Shown piece by piece: positions 47,954 through 57,573 of a DNA stretch of 64,000 bases. The position numbers and the translations under genes were made by a program. This DNA is from Achromobacter sp. MYb9 (lineage in GTDB: Bacteria; Pseudomonadota; Gammaproteobacteria; Burkholderiales; Burkholderiaceae_B): NCBI RefSeq assembly GCF_002975275.1, contig NZ_PCOQ01000001.1, positions 372,001 to 436,000 of the forward strand. Reading direction: 5' to 3'. Within the stretch, counting starts at the first letter, position 1. Every line of letters begins with the position of its first letter. Below the pieces are notes generated by a model that worked only from the letters and a program-made list of their open reading frames with translations, did no database searches and was not told the origin of the DNA.

Positions 47954-48633
47954 AGCCATTTTTCCATCAGTTCGAAATCATCCGGCCACGTCACCTTGAA
48001 GTTGCGCAAGGCGCCCGGAACCAATAACGGCGCATATCCGGCCGCCTCAAGGGCTGAAGCCTCGTCGGTGACGGTCACGCCATTCACGGAGGCCGCCGTC
48101 AGCGCATCGCGCAGCACGCCGGCCCGAAACATCTGCGGCGTCTGCGCCAGCCACAAGCCATTGCGGTCCAGGGTGCGCTCGACCCGCTCGTGGCCGCCCT
48201 TGACCGTATCGGCAACGGGCAACGCCAGCAAACCGCCAACGGGGTCGGCCAGGCAGGCGTCGATCAGGCGGCGCAGCGCGGCTGCCGGCAGGCCGGGACG
48301 AGCTGCGTCATGAACCAGCACCCAGGCATCGTCTGCCACCCCGCTGTCGGCCAACGCACCGGCAACGGTGTCGGCCCGGGTCGTGCCGCCGCAGGCGCGC
48401 CATACCGTCCGAGGCAGGCCCGCCAGCGCCGCGTCCACCCAGCCGTCGCCCGGCGTCACGGCCACGCGCACCTGAGACACCCGTTCATCGGCCAGCAGGG
48501 CGCGCACCGCATGGCGCAGCATGGGCTGTCCGGCCAATGGACGATACTGCTTGGGCACGGCCTGCGCGCCGGACGGGTTGGCGCGGGCGCCGACACCCGC
48601 GGCGGGGACGATTGCAATGATTGAGTCAGACAT
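47950..48633 (-). CDS. ispD: 2-C-methyl-D-erythritol 4-phosphate cytidylyltransferase
   Basis: 227 residues, CTP-dependent third step of the MEP pathway. N-terminal loop [16 protein letters not shown] binds CTP; VHDAARP is the metal and substrate motif; [14 protein letters not shown] and [11 protein letters not shown] also match. Coupled to ispF. Starts 29 bases from the divergent mfd. Confidence 0.95.
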   Translation of the reverse strand: MSDSIIAIVPAAGVGARANPSGAQAVPKQYRPLAGQPMLRHAVRALLADERVSQVRVAVTPGDGWVDAALAGLPRTVWRACGGTTRADTVAGALADSGVADDAWVLVHDAARPGLPAAALRRLIDACLADPVGGLLALPVADTVKGGHERVERTLDRNGLWLAQTPQMFRAGVLRDALTAASVNGVTVTDEASALEAAGYAPLLVPGALRNFKVTWPDDFELMEKWL

Positions 48634-48662
48634 GGTGCGGTGATTTTATAATCTTCCGCTTG

Positions 48663-51600
48663 ATGCCTGCTTCCAGCCTGATGCCCACCCCCAATTCCTC
48701 CGCCACCGCCGCCCCGCCCGTCCCGGCGACCGCCCCAACTTTGTCCGCGCTAAAACCCGGCGCGCGCTATGCGCAGCCCCGGCCGCCCGGTTCGGGAGAC
48801 GCCTGGCTGCTGGCGGACTTGGCCCGTCAGGCGTCCGCGCCCGTGGTCATCCTGACCGCCGAGCCGGTGGAGGCCCAGCGGCTGGCCGAAGAAATCCAGC
48901 TATTCGCGCCGGACCTGCGCGTCAGCCAGTTGCCCGACTGGGAAACGCTGCCCTACGACGCGTTTTCGCCGCACCAGGACCTGATCTCCCAGCGTCTGCA
49001 CACGTTGCACTCGCTGATGATGAAGACGGTGGACGTGCTGACGGTGCCGATCACGACCGCGCTGTACCGGTTGGCGCCGCCCTCGTTCCTGGCCGCCTAT
49101 ACGTTCTCGTTCAAGCAGAAGGACAAGCTGAACGAAGCCGCCCTGCGCGCCCAACTGACGTTGGCCAACTACAACCACGTCACCCAGGTGACCGCGCCGG
49201 GTGAATTCTGCCTGCGCGGCGGACTGATCGATCTGTTCCCCATGGGCTCGGCCGTGCCGTACCGGCTGGACCTGTTCGATGACGAAATCGAGACCATCCG
49301 CAGCTTCGACGTCGACACGCAGCGCAGCCTGTACCCCGTGCGCGAGGTCCAGTTGCTGCCCGGCCGCGAATTCCCGATGGATGAGGATTCGCGGACCCGT
49401 TTCCGCGCACGCTTCCGAGAGATTTTTGAAGGCGATCCGTCCCGCGCCCTGCCCTACAAGGACATCGGCAACGGCATCCCGTTTGCCGGCGTCGAGTACT
49501 ACCTGCCGCTCTTCTTCGAGGAAACGGCGACGCTCTTCGATTACCTGACGGCAGGGACGGTCACCGTCACGGTCGGCGATATCGACGACGCGATCCAGCG
49601 CTTCAACCACGACACATCCAGCCGCTACGGTTTCTTGAAAAGCGACCGCGAGCGCCCGGTGCTGCCGCCGTCCTCGTTATTCCTGGACAACGAAACGCTC
49701 TACGCAAGCCTGAAGGCGTTCCGTCGCCTGTCGCTCACCGCCGGCGAGCCGCACCCCGACTTCAAAGCCGTGCCCGACGTCAGCGTGGCGCGCCGTTCCG
49801 AGGACCCGATCGCCAAGCTGCGCGCGCTGGTGCAGACCCGCCAGACCCGCGTGCTGCTGTGCGCGGATTCGGCCGGCCGCCGCGAGACCCTGGTGCAGAT
49901 GCTGAACGAGTTTGGCGTCACGCCCGATGCGCAGCCGGAAACCATCGAAGCCTTTCTGGCGTCCGACGCAAACTTCGGCATCGTCGCCGCGCCGCTTGCC
50001 ACCGGCTTCGGTTTGCCGCAGGCCAACCTGGCCTTCCTGACCGAAAACGACCTGTACCCGGGCCTGGCTTCGACCGGCCGGCGCGGCAAGCGCTCGCAGG
50101 AACGCGCCAGCAACGTCGAAGCGATGGTGCGCGACCTGTCCGAACTGCGCGCCGGCGACCCCGTGGTCCACGCGCAGCACGGCATTGGCCGCTACCATGG
50201 CCTGGTCAACATGGACATGGGCGAAGGCGAGATGGAATTCCTCCATCTTGAATACGCCAACGGCAGCACCTTGTACGTGCCGGTGTCGCAGTTGCACGTG
50301 ATCGCCCGCTATAGCGGCGCCGACCCGGAAGCCGCGCCCTTGCACCAATTGGGCTCCGGCCAATGGGACAAAGCGCGCCGCAAGGCCGCCCGCCAGGTGC
50401 GCGACACCGCGGCCGAGCTGCTGGCGCTGTATGCGCAGCGCGCCGCCCGCGAAGGCTTCGCCTTCAATCTGCCGCTGAACGACTACCAGGCCTTCGCCGA
50501 AGGCTTCGGCTTCGAAGAAACAGCGGACCAGGCCGCCGCCATCGAAGCCGTGCTGGCGGACATGACCTCCGGCCGCCCCATGGACCGGCTGGTCTGCGGC
50601 GACGTGGGTTTCGGCAAGACCGAAGTGGCGCTGCGCGCGGCCTTCCTGGCGGTGGCCAACGGCAAGCAGGTTGCCCTGCTGTGCCCCACCACCCTGCTGG
50701 CCGAACAGCACGCCCAGACGTTCTCCGACCGTTTCGCCGACTGGCCGGTGCGCGTCGTGGAGTTGTCGCGCTTCCGCTCGGCCAAGGAAGTGGCCGCCGC
50801 CATCGAAGGCATCAACGACGGCCGCGTCGACATCGTCATCGGCACGCACAAGATCCTGTCCAAGGATGTGAAGTTCAAACGCCTGGGACTGGTCATCATC
50901 GACGAAGAGCACCGCTTTGGCGTGCGCCAGAAGGAAGCGTTGAAAGCGCTGCGCGCCGAAGTCGACGTGCTGACGCTGACCGCCACGCCCATCCCGCGCA
51001 CGCTGGGCATGTCGCTGGAAGGCATCCGCGACTTCTCCGTCATCGCCACCGCACCGCAGAAGCGCCTGGCGATCAAGACCTTCGTGCGCCGCGAAGACGG
51101 CAGCACCCTGCGCGAGGCCCTGCTGCGCGAGCTCAAGCGCGGCGGCCAGTGCTACTTCCTGCACAACGAGGTTGAAACCATCCACAATCGCCGCGCGCGG
51201 CTGGAAGAACTGGTTCCCGAAGCCCGCATCGCCGTGGCCCACGGCCAGATGCCCGAGCGCGAACTGGAACAGGTGATGAAGGGCTTCTACCAGCAGCGCT
51301 ATAACGTGCTGCTGTGCACCACCATCATCGAGACCGGCATCGACGTGCCCAGCGCCAACACCATCGTGATCCACCGCGCCGACCGCTTCGGACTGGCGCA
51401 GTTGCACCAGTTGCGCGGCCGCGTGGGACGTTCGCACCACCAGGCCTACGCCTATCTGCTGACGCCGGGCGAGGACGCCATCACGTCCAACGCCAAAAAG
51501 CGCCTGGAGGCGATCCAGGCCATGGAGGAACTGGGTTCCGGCTTCTACCTGGCCATGCACGACCTGGAAATCCGAGGCACGGGCGAAGTGCTGGGCGACT

Positions 51601-52145
51601 CGCAATCCGGCAACATCCAGGAGGTCGGCTTCTCGATGTACAACGAGATGTTGAACGAGGCCGTCCGCGCGTTGCGCGCGGGCGAAGAACCCGACCTGGA
51701 CGCGCCCTTCAACCTGGCTTGCGAGGTCAATCTGCATGCCCCCGCGCTGCTGCCTTCCGACTACTGCGCCGACGTGCACGCGCGCCTGGGTATCTATAAG
51801 CGTCTGGCCCACGCCGCCAACGAAGACGATCTGATCCTTATCCAGGAAGAACTGATCGACCGCTTCGGCAAACTGCCCGAAGCCGCGCAAACGCTACTGG
51901 CCACGCATCGTTTACGACTGGCCGCGCAACCGTTGGGCATCGTCAAGATCGACGCCAGCGAAACCCAGGCGCTGATGCAATTCGGCCCCAAGACCACGGT
52001 CGATCCCGGCCGGATCATCGAACTTGTGCAACGCCAGCGCAACATCAAACTGGCAGGACAGGATAAATTGCGGATTGAGATCAAGGCCGCGCAGATCGCC
52101 GCTCGCGCCGACGCCATACGCGTCGTGCTGCGCGCCTTGAAATAA
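48663..52145 (+). CDS. mfd: Transcription-repair coupling factor Mfd
   Basis: 1160 residues that displace stalled RNA polymerase and recruit UvrA. Domains: UvrB-homology region (DLRVSQLPDWETLPYDAFSPH), RNA polymerase-binding region (LRAGDPVVHAQHGIGRYHGL), SF2 motor with Walker A GDVGFGKTEVALRAAF, DEEHRFGVRQKE (motif II) and RRGRVGRS-type motif VI (QLRGRVGRSHHQAYAYLL), then the TRCF C-terminal domain. A consensus TATAAT (48646-48651) is only about 12 bases before the ATG at 48663, so the leader would be very short. A second ATG at 48681 is in frame. Confidence 0.97.
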   Translation: MPASSLMPTPNSSATAAPPVPATAPTLSALKPGARYAQPRPPGSGDAWLLADLARQASAPVVILTAEPVEAQRLAEEIQLFAPDLRVSQLPDWETLPYDAFSPHQDLISQRLHTLHSLMMKTVDVLTVPITTALYRLAPPSFLAAYTFSFKQKDKLNEAALRAQLTLANYNHVTQVTAPGEFCLRGGLIDLFPMGSAVPYRLDLFDDEIETIRSFDVDTQRSLYPVREVQLLPGREFPMDEDSRTRFRARFREIFEGDPSRALPYKDIGNGIPFAGVEYYLPLFFEETATLFDYLTAGTVTVTVGDIDDAIQRFNHDTSSRYGFLKSDRERPVLPPSSLFLDNETLYASLKAFRRLSLTAGEPHPDFKAVPDVSVARRSEDPIAKLRALVQTRQTRVLLCADSAGRRETLVQMLNEFGVTPDAQPETIEAFLASDANFGIVAAPLATGFGLPQANLAFLTENDLYPGLASTGRRGKRSQERASNVEAMVRDLSELRAGDPVVHAQHGIGRYHGLVNMDMGEGEMEFLHLEYANGSTLYVPVSQLHVIARYSGADPEAAPLHQLGSGQWDKARRKAARQVRDTAAELLALYAQRAAREGFAFNLPLNDYQAFAEGFGFEETADQAAAIEAVLADMTSGRPMDRLVCGDVGFGKTEVALRAAFLAVANGKQVALLCPTTLLAEQHAQTFSDRFADWPVRVVELSRFRSAKEVAAAIEGINDGRVDIVIGTHKILSKDVKFKRLGLVIIDEEHRFGVRQKEALKALRAEVDVLTLTATPIPRTLGMSLEGIRDFSVIATAPQKRLAIKTFVRREDGSTLREALLRELKRGGQCYFLHNEVETIHNRRARLEELVPEARIAVAHGQMPERELEQVMKGFYQQRYNVLLCTTIIETGIDVPSANTIVIHRADRFGLAQLHQLRGRVGRSHHQAYAYLLTPGEDAITSNAKKRLEAIQAMEELGSGFYLAMHDLEIRGTGEVLGDSQSGNIQEVGFSMYNEMLNEAVRALRAGEEPDLDAPFNLACEVNLHAPALLPSDYCADVHARLGIYKRLAHAANEDDLILIQEELIDRFGKLPEAAQTLLATHRLRLAAQPLGIVKIDASETQALMQFGPKTTVDPGRIIELVQRQRNIKLAGQDKLRIEIKAAQIAARADAIRVVLRALK

Positions 52146-52167
52146 TCCCGCCAACCTTCGCAACTTT

Positions 52168-53025
52168 ATGACTACCCATCACCTTGTCGTCCAATCCCCC
52201 GGCCTGACCGTCGAACACGCGGAACAGCTGGCCGCCCTGGCTCAGGCCCAGGGCGTGGCGCGCATCAGCAACACCGCGGCCCGTCTGCTGGACGTGCAGC
52301 ACGACGCCCTGACCCGCGCCGAAGTCGTGGCCTGGGCCGACCGCAACGGCGTGGATGTGGCCTTTCTGCCGGCCGGCCTGAAACTGTCGCAATGCAAGGT
52401 GCTTGCGATGGACATGGATTCCACGCTGATCAACATCGAGTGCATCGACGAGATCGCGGGTGTGGTGGGGGTGAAAGACAAGGTGTCCGAGATCACCGAA
52501 GCCGCCATGCGCGGCGAGATCAAGGACTTCGCCGAAAGCCTGCGCCGCCGCGTCGCCCTGCTCAAGGGCGTGCCGGCCGACGCGCTGGAGCAGGTCTATG
52601 TTGAAAAGCTGCGGCTGAACCCGGGCGCGGAACGCCTGATCAGCACGGCGCAAGCCGCCGGCATCAAGGTATTGCTGGTATCGGGCGGCTTCACGTTCTT
52701 CACCGACCGCCTGCGCGAGCGGCTGAAACTGGACAGCGCCCATGCAAACACGCTGGAAATCGACAACGGCCTGTTGACCGGCCACGTCGTGGGCGACATC
52801 CTGGATGCCTCGGCCAAGGCGGTCTACCTGCGTGAATTCGCCCGTGTGCACGGCGCCACGAAAGACCAGATCATCGCCATGGGCGACGGCGCCAATGACC
52901 TGCTGATGCTGGGCGCGGCGGGCTTCCCCGTCGCCTACCACGCCAAGCCGTTGGTGCGCGAGCAAACCCGCTTCGCGTTGAACGTGACGGGCCTGGACGG
53001 CGTGCTGAACTGGTTCGAAAGCTGA
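52168..53025 (+). CDS. serB: Phosphoserine phosphatase
   Basis: 285-residue HAD-family enzyme, last step of serine synthesis. Catalytic D82 and D84 in AMDMDSTLINIECIDEIAG, motif II SGGFTFFTDRL, and GDGANDLLMLGAAGF (motif IV) are all present. The N-terminal 75 residues form an ACT-like domain. Its ATG follows mfd by 22 bases. Confidence 0.96.
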   Translation: MTTHHLVVQSPGLTVEHAEQLAALAQAQGVARISNTAARLLDVQHDALTRAEVVAWADRNGVDVAFLPAGLKLSQCKVLAMDMDSTLINIECIDEIAGVVGVKDKVSEITEAAMRGEIKDFAESLRRRVALLKGVPADALEQVYVEKLRLNPGAERLISTAQAAGIKVLLVSGGFTFFTDRLRERLKLDSAHANTLEIDNGLLTGHVVGDILDASAKAVYLREFARVHGATKDQIIAMGDGANDLLMLGAAGFPVAYHAKPLVREQTRFALNVTGLDGVLNWFES

Positions 53026-53084
53026 TCGGCGGCAGCCTTCGCGGCCGTCCGAAACAACAACCCACCGCCTGCCCCCCAAAAAAA

Positions 53085-53105
53085 ACCACCTTGCGGTGGT
53101 TTTTT
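53085..53105. terminator. Bidirectional terminator between serB and the TonB receptor
   Basis: Stem ACCACC / GGTGGT with a TTGC loop, flanked by A8 and T6. Ends both convergent genes. Confidence 0.9.
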
Positions 53106-53162
53106 CATTGCAGCTTCGAAACCGTACCGGCCCATCAAGAGCGGTCCGTCGCTACGGCCTCA

Positions 53163-55412
53163 TCAATACCGGACCTTAAGCGACAGCAATGCCGCCCGGC
53201 CCGAACCCAACGCAGCATAGTGCGCCGCGTAAGCCTTGGTGTAGTACGTTTCGTCGAACAGGTTCAACACGTTCAGCTGGGCTGAGAAGTGCTCGTTGAA
53301 CTCGTAGCCCGCCATCGCGTCGAAGCGCCAGTACGAAGGCACCCAGCGCGCCTTCGGCGTGCCATCCGGGTTGTTCGATGCGTCGGCATTGCCGAACTGC
53401 TTGTCGACGTAGTAGGCGCCGCCGCCGACCGTCAGCTTGGGCAGCACCTTGTAGGTGGTCCACAGGCTGAAGGCATTGCGCGGCGTATTGGGCAGGTCCT
53501 GGCCCACGGCGCCGCTGTTATAGGCGCCCTTGGTCACTTCGCTGTCCATGAAGGTGTAGCCGCCAAACACGTTCCACCTGGGCGTGATGTTGCCCGAGAA
53601 GCCCAGTTCGATGCCCCGCACCCTGGCCTCGCCCACTTGCGACACTTCCGTGGCGGACACGGCAACGCTCGTGTTCTTGCGAATATCGTGGAAGGCAGCC
53701 GCTGACAGCGTCAGCCGGTCGTCGAACACCTGCCATTTCGTGCCCAGCTCCACGGTACGGCTCTTTTCGGGCTCGAGCGACGCGCTCGTGGCCGTGGCGG
53801 CATCGCTGATTGCGCCGGCCGCGATGGCCGACGGCGTGGATGACGTGCCGTACGTCGCGTAAATCGTGCCATTGGGCAGCGGCTTGTAGGCCAGGCCCAA
53901 CTGGTAGTTAAACAGATTGTCTTCGCGGCTGGTGTTGTAGAACGCCGGCGTGCCGGCCGGGTCGTTGCGGCCCTTCGCAATGTTGCTGCCGCTGGTGCGG
54001 TAGTTGTCCCAGCGCGCGCCGATGCTGGCTTGCCATTGTTCGTTGAACTTGATCGTGTCGAAGCCGTACAGCGCCACCGTGTCCGTGTTGTAGCGGGCCG
54101 GGTTGTCGTTGCGTTGCAGGTGTCCCGGATACGAGGTGCCCGGGTCCGGATCCCACAGCGAAGCGCACAGCGCCGGATTCGGGCTGCCCGCGCAGGCGCT
54201 GGTGCCCCCGGGAATGGACTCCGTATAGCCGTCCTTGTCCTGCTTGATGTTGCTGTATTCGAAGCCCAGGTCGAACGAGTGCTTCAGGCTGCCGGTATCG
54301 AACTCGCCGGTCAGATCCGTCTGGTTGGCGAAGCTCTTGGTGACGTAGTAGCCCGACTTCAACGCGCGGTAAACCAGCCCGTTGGGCACGTTGCCCTTGC
54401 TGTCGTCCGGGTTGGTGGCGGCGAAATCGGTCGTGCCACGGCCATACCGGGTCACGTTGCGCAATTGCAGCTTGTCCGAAAAATCGTGCTGAAAATCGAC
54501 CGTCGCGACATCATCCCGCGTGCTCATGAAGTCCCGGCCCGTCAGGCCGTAGAACGTCTTGCGGCTCACGCCCCGCGTCTCCGTCACCGGCTGCCCCGTC
54601 TTCGGGTCATACGGAATGGAGTAGTCCGGCATGCTGTCGTCTTGATAATGGTAGTAGCTGAGCGTGATGCGAGTCGGCGTGCCGATTCCAAGCATCAGCG
54701 ACGGCGCCACGCCCCAGCGCTCGAAATCAACGGCGTCGTCGCGGCCGGCCACGTCGCCCTTGTTGCCCATCACGTTCAAGCGGAACGCCGCCTTGTCGGC
54801 CAGGCGCCAGTTGCCGTCGATCGTGGCGCGGTAATTGTTGTCCGTGCCAATCTGGGCGGTGGCTTCGGTGAAGTCCGTCGCCTTCGGCGCCTTGCTGACC
54901 ATGTTGATGCTGCCGCCAGCGCCACCCCGGCCCGAATACACCGAGTCCGGCCCCTTGATCACTTCCACCTGTTCCAGGTTGAACGTATCGCGCACCTGGG
55001 TGCTGGAATCGCGGATGCCGTCCAGGAACAGGCTGCCCGCGGCATTCTGGCCGCGGATGATCGGCAGGTCGCCGCCCGGACGACCGCCCTCGCCCGCGCC
55101 GAACGTGATGCCCGGCGAATTGCGCAGCACGTCTTGCAGCGTGGACGCCGCCTGGTCCTGGATCACCTGCTTCGGCACAACCTGCACCGTGCGCGGCGTA
55201 TCCAGCAAAGGCGCGGTCATCTTCGGCGACGGCACTGTCGTCGTCTGGTACGAAGACCCTTCACCCTCCACCCGAACCGGGGCAAGCTGCGTCACGCCCG
55301 AGTCCGCGGACTGCGCGGCGGCGTAGGGGCTGATGAACAAGGCGGGCGCGGCAATGGCGGCGGCCAACGAGGTAGTAAGCGTATTCAGCGAATACGAATC
55401 TTGGGGCTTCAA
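53163..55412 (-). CDS. TonB-dependent siderophore receptor
   Basis: 749 residues. Outer-membrane beta-barrel: signal peptide, then a plug domain (KMTAPLLDTPRTVQVVPKQ.., LQDVLRNSPGITFGAGEGG, VEVIKGPDSVYSGRGGAGG) and a 22-strand barrel ending LKVRY, with the aromatic C-terminus typical of TonB-dependent receptors. The family includes FpvA, FhuE and ferrichrome receptors, so the ligand is not determined. The start codon is TTG (55412) with GGAGAAG upstream. A Fur-like box lies 15 bases above the start. No FecR/FecI regulators or biosynthesis genes are adjacent. Confidence 0.92.
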   Translation of the reverse strand: MKPQDSYSLNTLTTSLAAAIAAPALFISPYAAAQSADSGVTQLAPVRVEGEGSSYQTTTVPSPKMTAPLLDTPRTVQVVPKQVIQDQAASTLQDVLRNSPGITFGAGEGGRPGGDLPIIRGQNAAGSLFLDGIRDSSTQVRDTFNLEQVEVIKGPDSVYSGRGGAGGSINMVSKAPKATDFTEATAQIGTDNNYRATIDGNWRLADKAAFRLNVMGNKGDVAGRDDAVDFERWGVAPSLMLGIGTPTRITLSYYHYQDDSMPDYSIPYDPKTGQPVTETRGVSRKTFYGLTGRDFMSTRDDVATVDFQHDFSDKLQLRNVTRYGRGTTDFAATNPDDSKGNVPNGLVYRALKSGYYVTKSFANQTDLTGEFDTGSLKHSFDLGFEYSNIKQDKDGYTESIPGGTSACAGSPNPALCASLWDPDPGTSYPGHLQRNDNPARYNTDTVALYGFDTIKFNEQWQASIGARWDNYRTSGSNIAKGRNDPAGTPAFYNTSREDNLFNYQLGLAYKPLPNGTIYATYGTSSTPSAIAAGAISDAATATSASLEPEKSRTVELGTKWQVFDDRLTLSAAAFHDIRKNTSVAVSATEVSQVGEARVRGIELGFSGNITPRWNVFGGYTFMDSEVTKGAYNSGAVGQDLPNTPRNAFSLWTTYKVLPKLTVGGGAYYVDKQFGNADASNNPDGTPKARWVPSYWRFDAMAGYEFNEHFSAQLNVLNLFDETYYTKAYAAHYAALGSGRAALLSLKVRY

Positions 55413-55427
55413 ACCAGCTTCTCCAGA

Positions 55428-55451
55428 ATATGAATAGCAACGATTCTTATT
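55428..55451 (-). promoter_or_regulatory. Fur-type operator upstream of the receptor gene
   Basis: On the minus strand ATAAGAATCGTTGCTATTCA is close to the Fur consensus of three NAT(A/T)AT-like hexamers, as AATAAG, AATCGT, TGCTATTC. Its place over the likely -10 region fits iron repression. Confidence 0.6.
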
Positions 55452-55697
55452 TTTTTACCGGTTGCGATTTTGATCTTGGGCGCTGAATGAAACCTGAACA
55501 AAGCGCTGCGCTTAGGTTAAAGACGAAAAAAACAACACTTATGCCTGCAAGATCGCTATAAATAACGGCTTATAGCGCAATGGCGCGGCGACGCCCCTTG
55601 CAGCGTCACGGCAAGTCCGCGATGCCATTGCACGCGCCTGGGGTGGCCGCCCTGCTGCGCGGCCTTGCGTGCGGCACATTTCACGGACCCAAAAGAA

Positions 55698-55719
55698 AAA
55701 CGCCCCTGAAGGGGCGTTT
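55698..55719 (-). terminator. Rho-independent terminator of the nuo operon
   Basis: Stem AAACGCCCC / GGGGCGTTT with a TTCA loop on the minus strand, followed by TTCTTTT, 17 bases after the DUF2818 stop. Confidence 0.9.
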
Positions 55720-55736
55720 GGTGCCTTGGCGGACCA

Positions 55737-56066
55737 TCAGGCGCGCAGACGGGGGTGCCGTTTGAACAAGTAGCGGTAGACGAAGCCCGGATAGGCCAGC
55801 ACCAGGTACAAGCTCAGGGTGATCGCGTAGAACTCCCAGGTCTGGGCAAACCGGTTACCCAGCGTGGACTCGAACGCAAAACCCAGCGCGCCGACGATGG
55901 CGTAGAACACCAGCACTTCAACCAGGCGCAGCCAGAACGGTTTGACCACGGCCTCGCCGGCCTGCTTCCAGGGCAGGACGGCGAACACCCGTTCCGTCAG
56001 GAACGGGAGGTTGGCGCTGACAAGCGCCAGCGCGATCAACAGCCACACCGCCAGCGTCTGGTTCAT
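55737..56066 (-). CDS. DUF2818 membrane protein, last gene of the nuo operon
   Basis: 109 residues with about three hydrophobic helices (LAVWLLIALALVSANLPFL, LVEVLVFYAIVGALGFAFE, YAITLSLYLVLAYPGFVYRY). It follows nuoN by 13 bases and precedes the terminator. The family is seen at this place in betaproteobacterial nuo operons, but its role in complex I is not known. Confidence 0.85.
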   Translation of the reverse strand: MNQTLAVWLLIALALVSANLPFLTERVFAVLPWKQAGEAVVKPFWLRLVEVLVFYAIVGALGFAFESTLGNRFAQTWEFYAITLSLYLVLAYPGFVYRYLFKRHPRLRA

Positions 56067-56079
56067 GGCGGGTATCCGA

Positions 56080-57564
56080 TTACAGGGACAGCGACGAACG
56101 GATGGCCTGTACGCACAGCGCCATCAGGCCGCCCGGAAGCAAGCCCAGCACCAGCATCATGGCGCCGTTGATCGACAGCAGCCCGCGTTGACCGCAGGTG
56201 GCGGCGATCGGTGCGGCGTCGGCCGCCGGTTCGTCGAAGTACACGACCTTGACGACACGCAGGTAGTAGAACGCGCCGATCAGCGAGAACAGCACGGCGA
56301 TCACGGCCAGCGTGACGTGGCCGGCGCTGATCAGCGCTTGCAACACGGCCAGCTTGGCATAGAAGCCCACCAGCGGCGGAATCCCGGCCAGCGAGAACAT
56401 CAGCAGCAGCACGATGGCGGCATGCCACGGGCTACGGCGGTTCAGGCCCTTCAGGTCGTCGATCTGCTCGCATTCGAAACCCTGGCGCGACAGCAGCAGC
56501 ACGATGCCGAAGCTCGCCAGCGTGGTCAGCACGTAGGTCAGCATGTAGAACAGCGACGCGCCATAGGCGGCGGACGACAGTTCCGGCTTGCCCGCGACCG
56601 AGCCCGACATCAGGCCCAGCAGCACGAAGCCCATGTGCGAGATGGTCGAGTAGGCCAGCATGCGCTTGAAGTTGGTCTGCGCGATGGCGGTCAGGTTACC
56701 GATGGCCAGCGACAGCACGGCCAGGATCATCAGCATCGGCTGCCAGTCGGCGGCCAGGCCATGCAGGCCGTCCACCAGCAGGCGCAGCGTGATGGCGAAG
56801 GCCGCCAGCTTCGGCGCGCCGCCCAGAATCAGCGTGACCGCGGTCGGCGAACCCTGGTAGACGTCGGGCACCCACATGTGGAACGGCACTGCGCCCAGCT
56901 TGAACGCCAGGCCCGACACCAGGAACACAATGCCGAACACCAGCGCCATCTTCTCGGCCTTGCCGGCGGCGACGACCTTGGAGATCTCGGCCAGGTCCAG
57001 GTGGCCCGTGGAGCCGTAGACCATCGACATGCCATACAGCAGGAAGCCCGAGGCCAACGCGCCCAGCACGAAGTACTTCATGGCGGCTTCGGTGGCCACG
57101 ACGTCGTCGCGGCGCAGCGCGATCAGCGCATACAGCGCCAGCGACATCAGTTCCAGGCCGAGGTAGATCGAGATCAGGTTCCCGGAGGAAATCATGACCA
57201 TCTGGCCCAGCAGCGCGAACAGCGTCAGCACGTAGAGTTCGCCGCCCTTGAGCATGTCGCGGACCTGCGCATAAACGCGGCCGTAGACCAGCGTGGCGCC
57301 CACCGCGATATAGGACGCGATCTTCAGCAGGTGCGACAGTTCATCGGTGACGTACAGCCCGTGGAACGTCGCGCCCGCGACGCCGTTTTTCCATTGGAAG
57401 GCCGACACGACGGTCAGCACGCCCAAGGCCAGCAGGGTCAGCAGGAACGTCGGCTTGCGCTCAGGGTGATTGCTGACCGCGTCGACGAGCAGGATAGCCA
57501 GGCCGAAAACCAGCAGGAGGATTTCCGGTGTCGCCAGGGCGAAATCGATTTGGGATTGCATCAT
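56080..57564 (-). CDS. nuoN: NADH dehydrogenase subunit N
   Basis: 494 residues, antiporter-like proton-pumping subunit of complex I, about 14 helices. The broken-helix motifs include [20 protein letters not shown] and [19 protein letters not shown]; the conserved lysine of TM segment 8 is in MLAYSTISH region. Operon order is nuoG-H-I-J-K-L-M-N; nine bases from nuoM. Confidence 0.97.
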   Translation of the reverse strand: MMQSQIDFALATPEILLLVFGLAILLVDAVSNHPERKPTFLLTLLALGVLTVVSAFQWKNGVAGATFHGLYVTDELSHLLKIASYIAVGATLVYGRVYAQVRDMLKGGELYVLTLFALLGQMVMISSGNLISIYLGLELMSLALYALIALRRDDVVATEAAMKYFVLGALASGFLLYGMSMVYGSTGHLDLAEISKVVAAGKAEKMALVFGIVFLVSGLAFKLGAVPFHMWVPDVYQGSPTAVTLILGGAPKLAAFAITLRLLVDGLHGLAADWQPMLMILAVLSLAIGNLTAIAQTNFKRMLAYSTISHMGFVLLGLMSGSVAGKPELSSAAYGASLFYMLTYVLTTLASFGIVLLLSRQGFECEQIDDLKGLNRRSPWHAAIVLLLMFSLAGIPPLVGFYAKLAVLQALISAGHVTLAVIAVLFSLIGAFYYLRVVKVVYFDEPAADAAPIAATCGQRGLLSINGAMMLVLGLLPGGLMALCVQAIRSSLSL

Positions 57565-57573
57565 TGTCTTGTC

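Larger units (their letters stand above)
55413..55736. promoter_or_regulatory. 324-bp gap: receptor promoter, 8-bp dyad and nuo terminator
   Basis: Besides the Fur box, it contains CGCTATAA / TTATAGCG (55554-55561, 55570-55577), perfect arms with an 8-base spacer about 145 bases upstream of the receptor start. An ORF of 61 codons (55580-55765, plus) crosses the terminator and is not accepted. The nuo operon terminator ends the gap. Confidence 0.5.

Noticed and set aside
55580-55765. 61-codon plus-strand ORF near the nuo operon terminator
   Set aside because: It crosses the terminator and the DUF2818 end, without family similarity.
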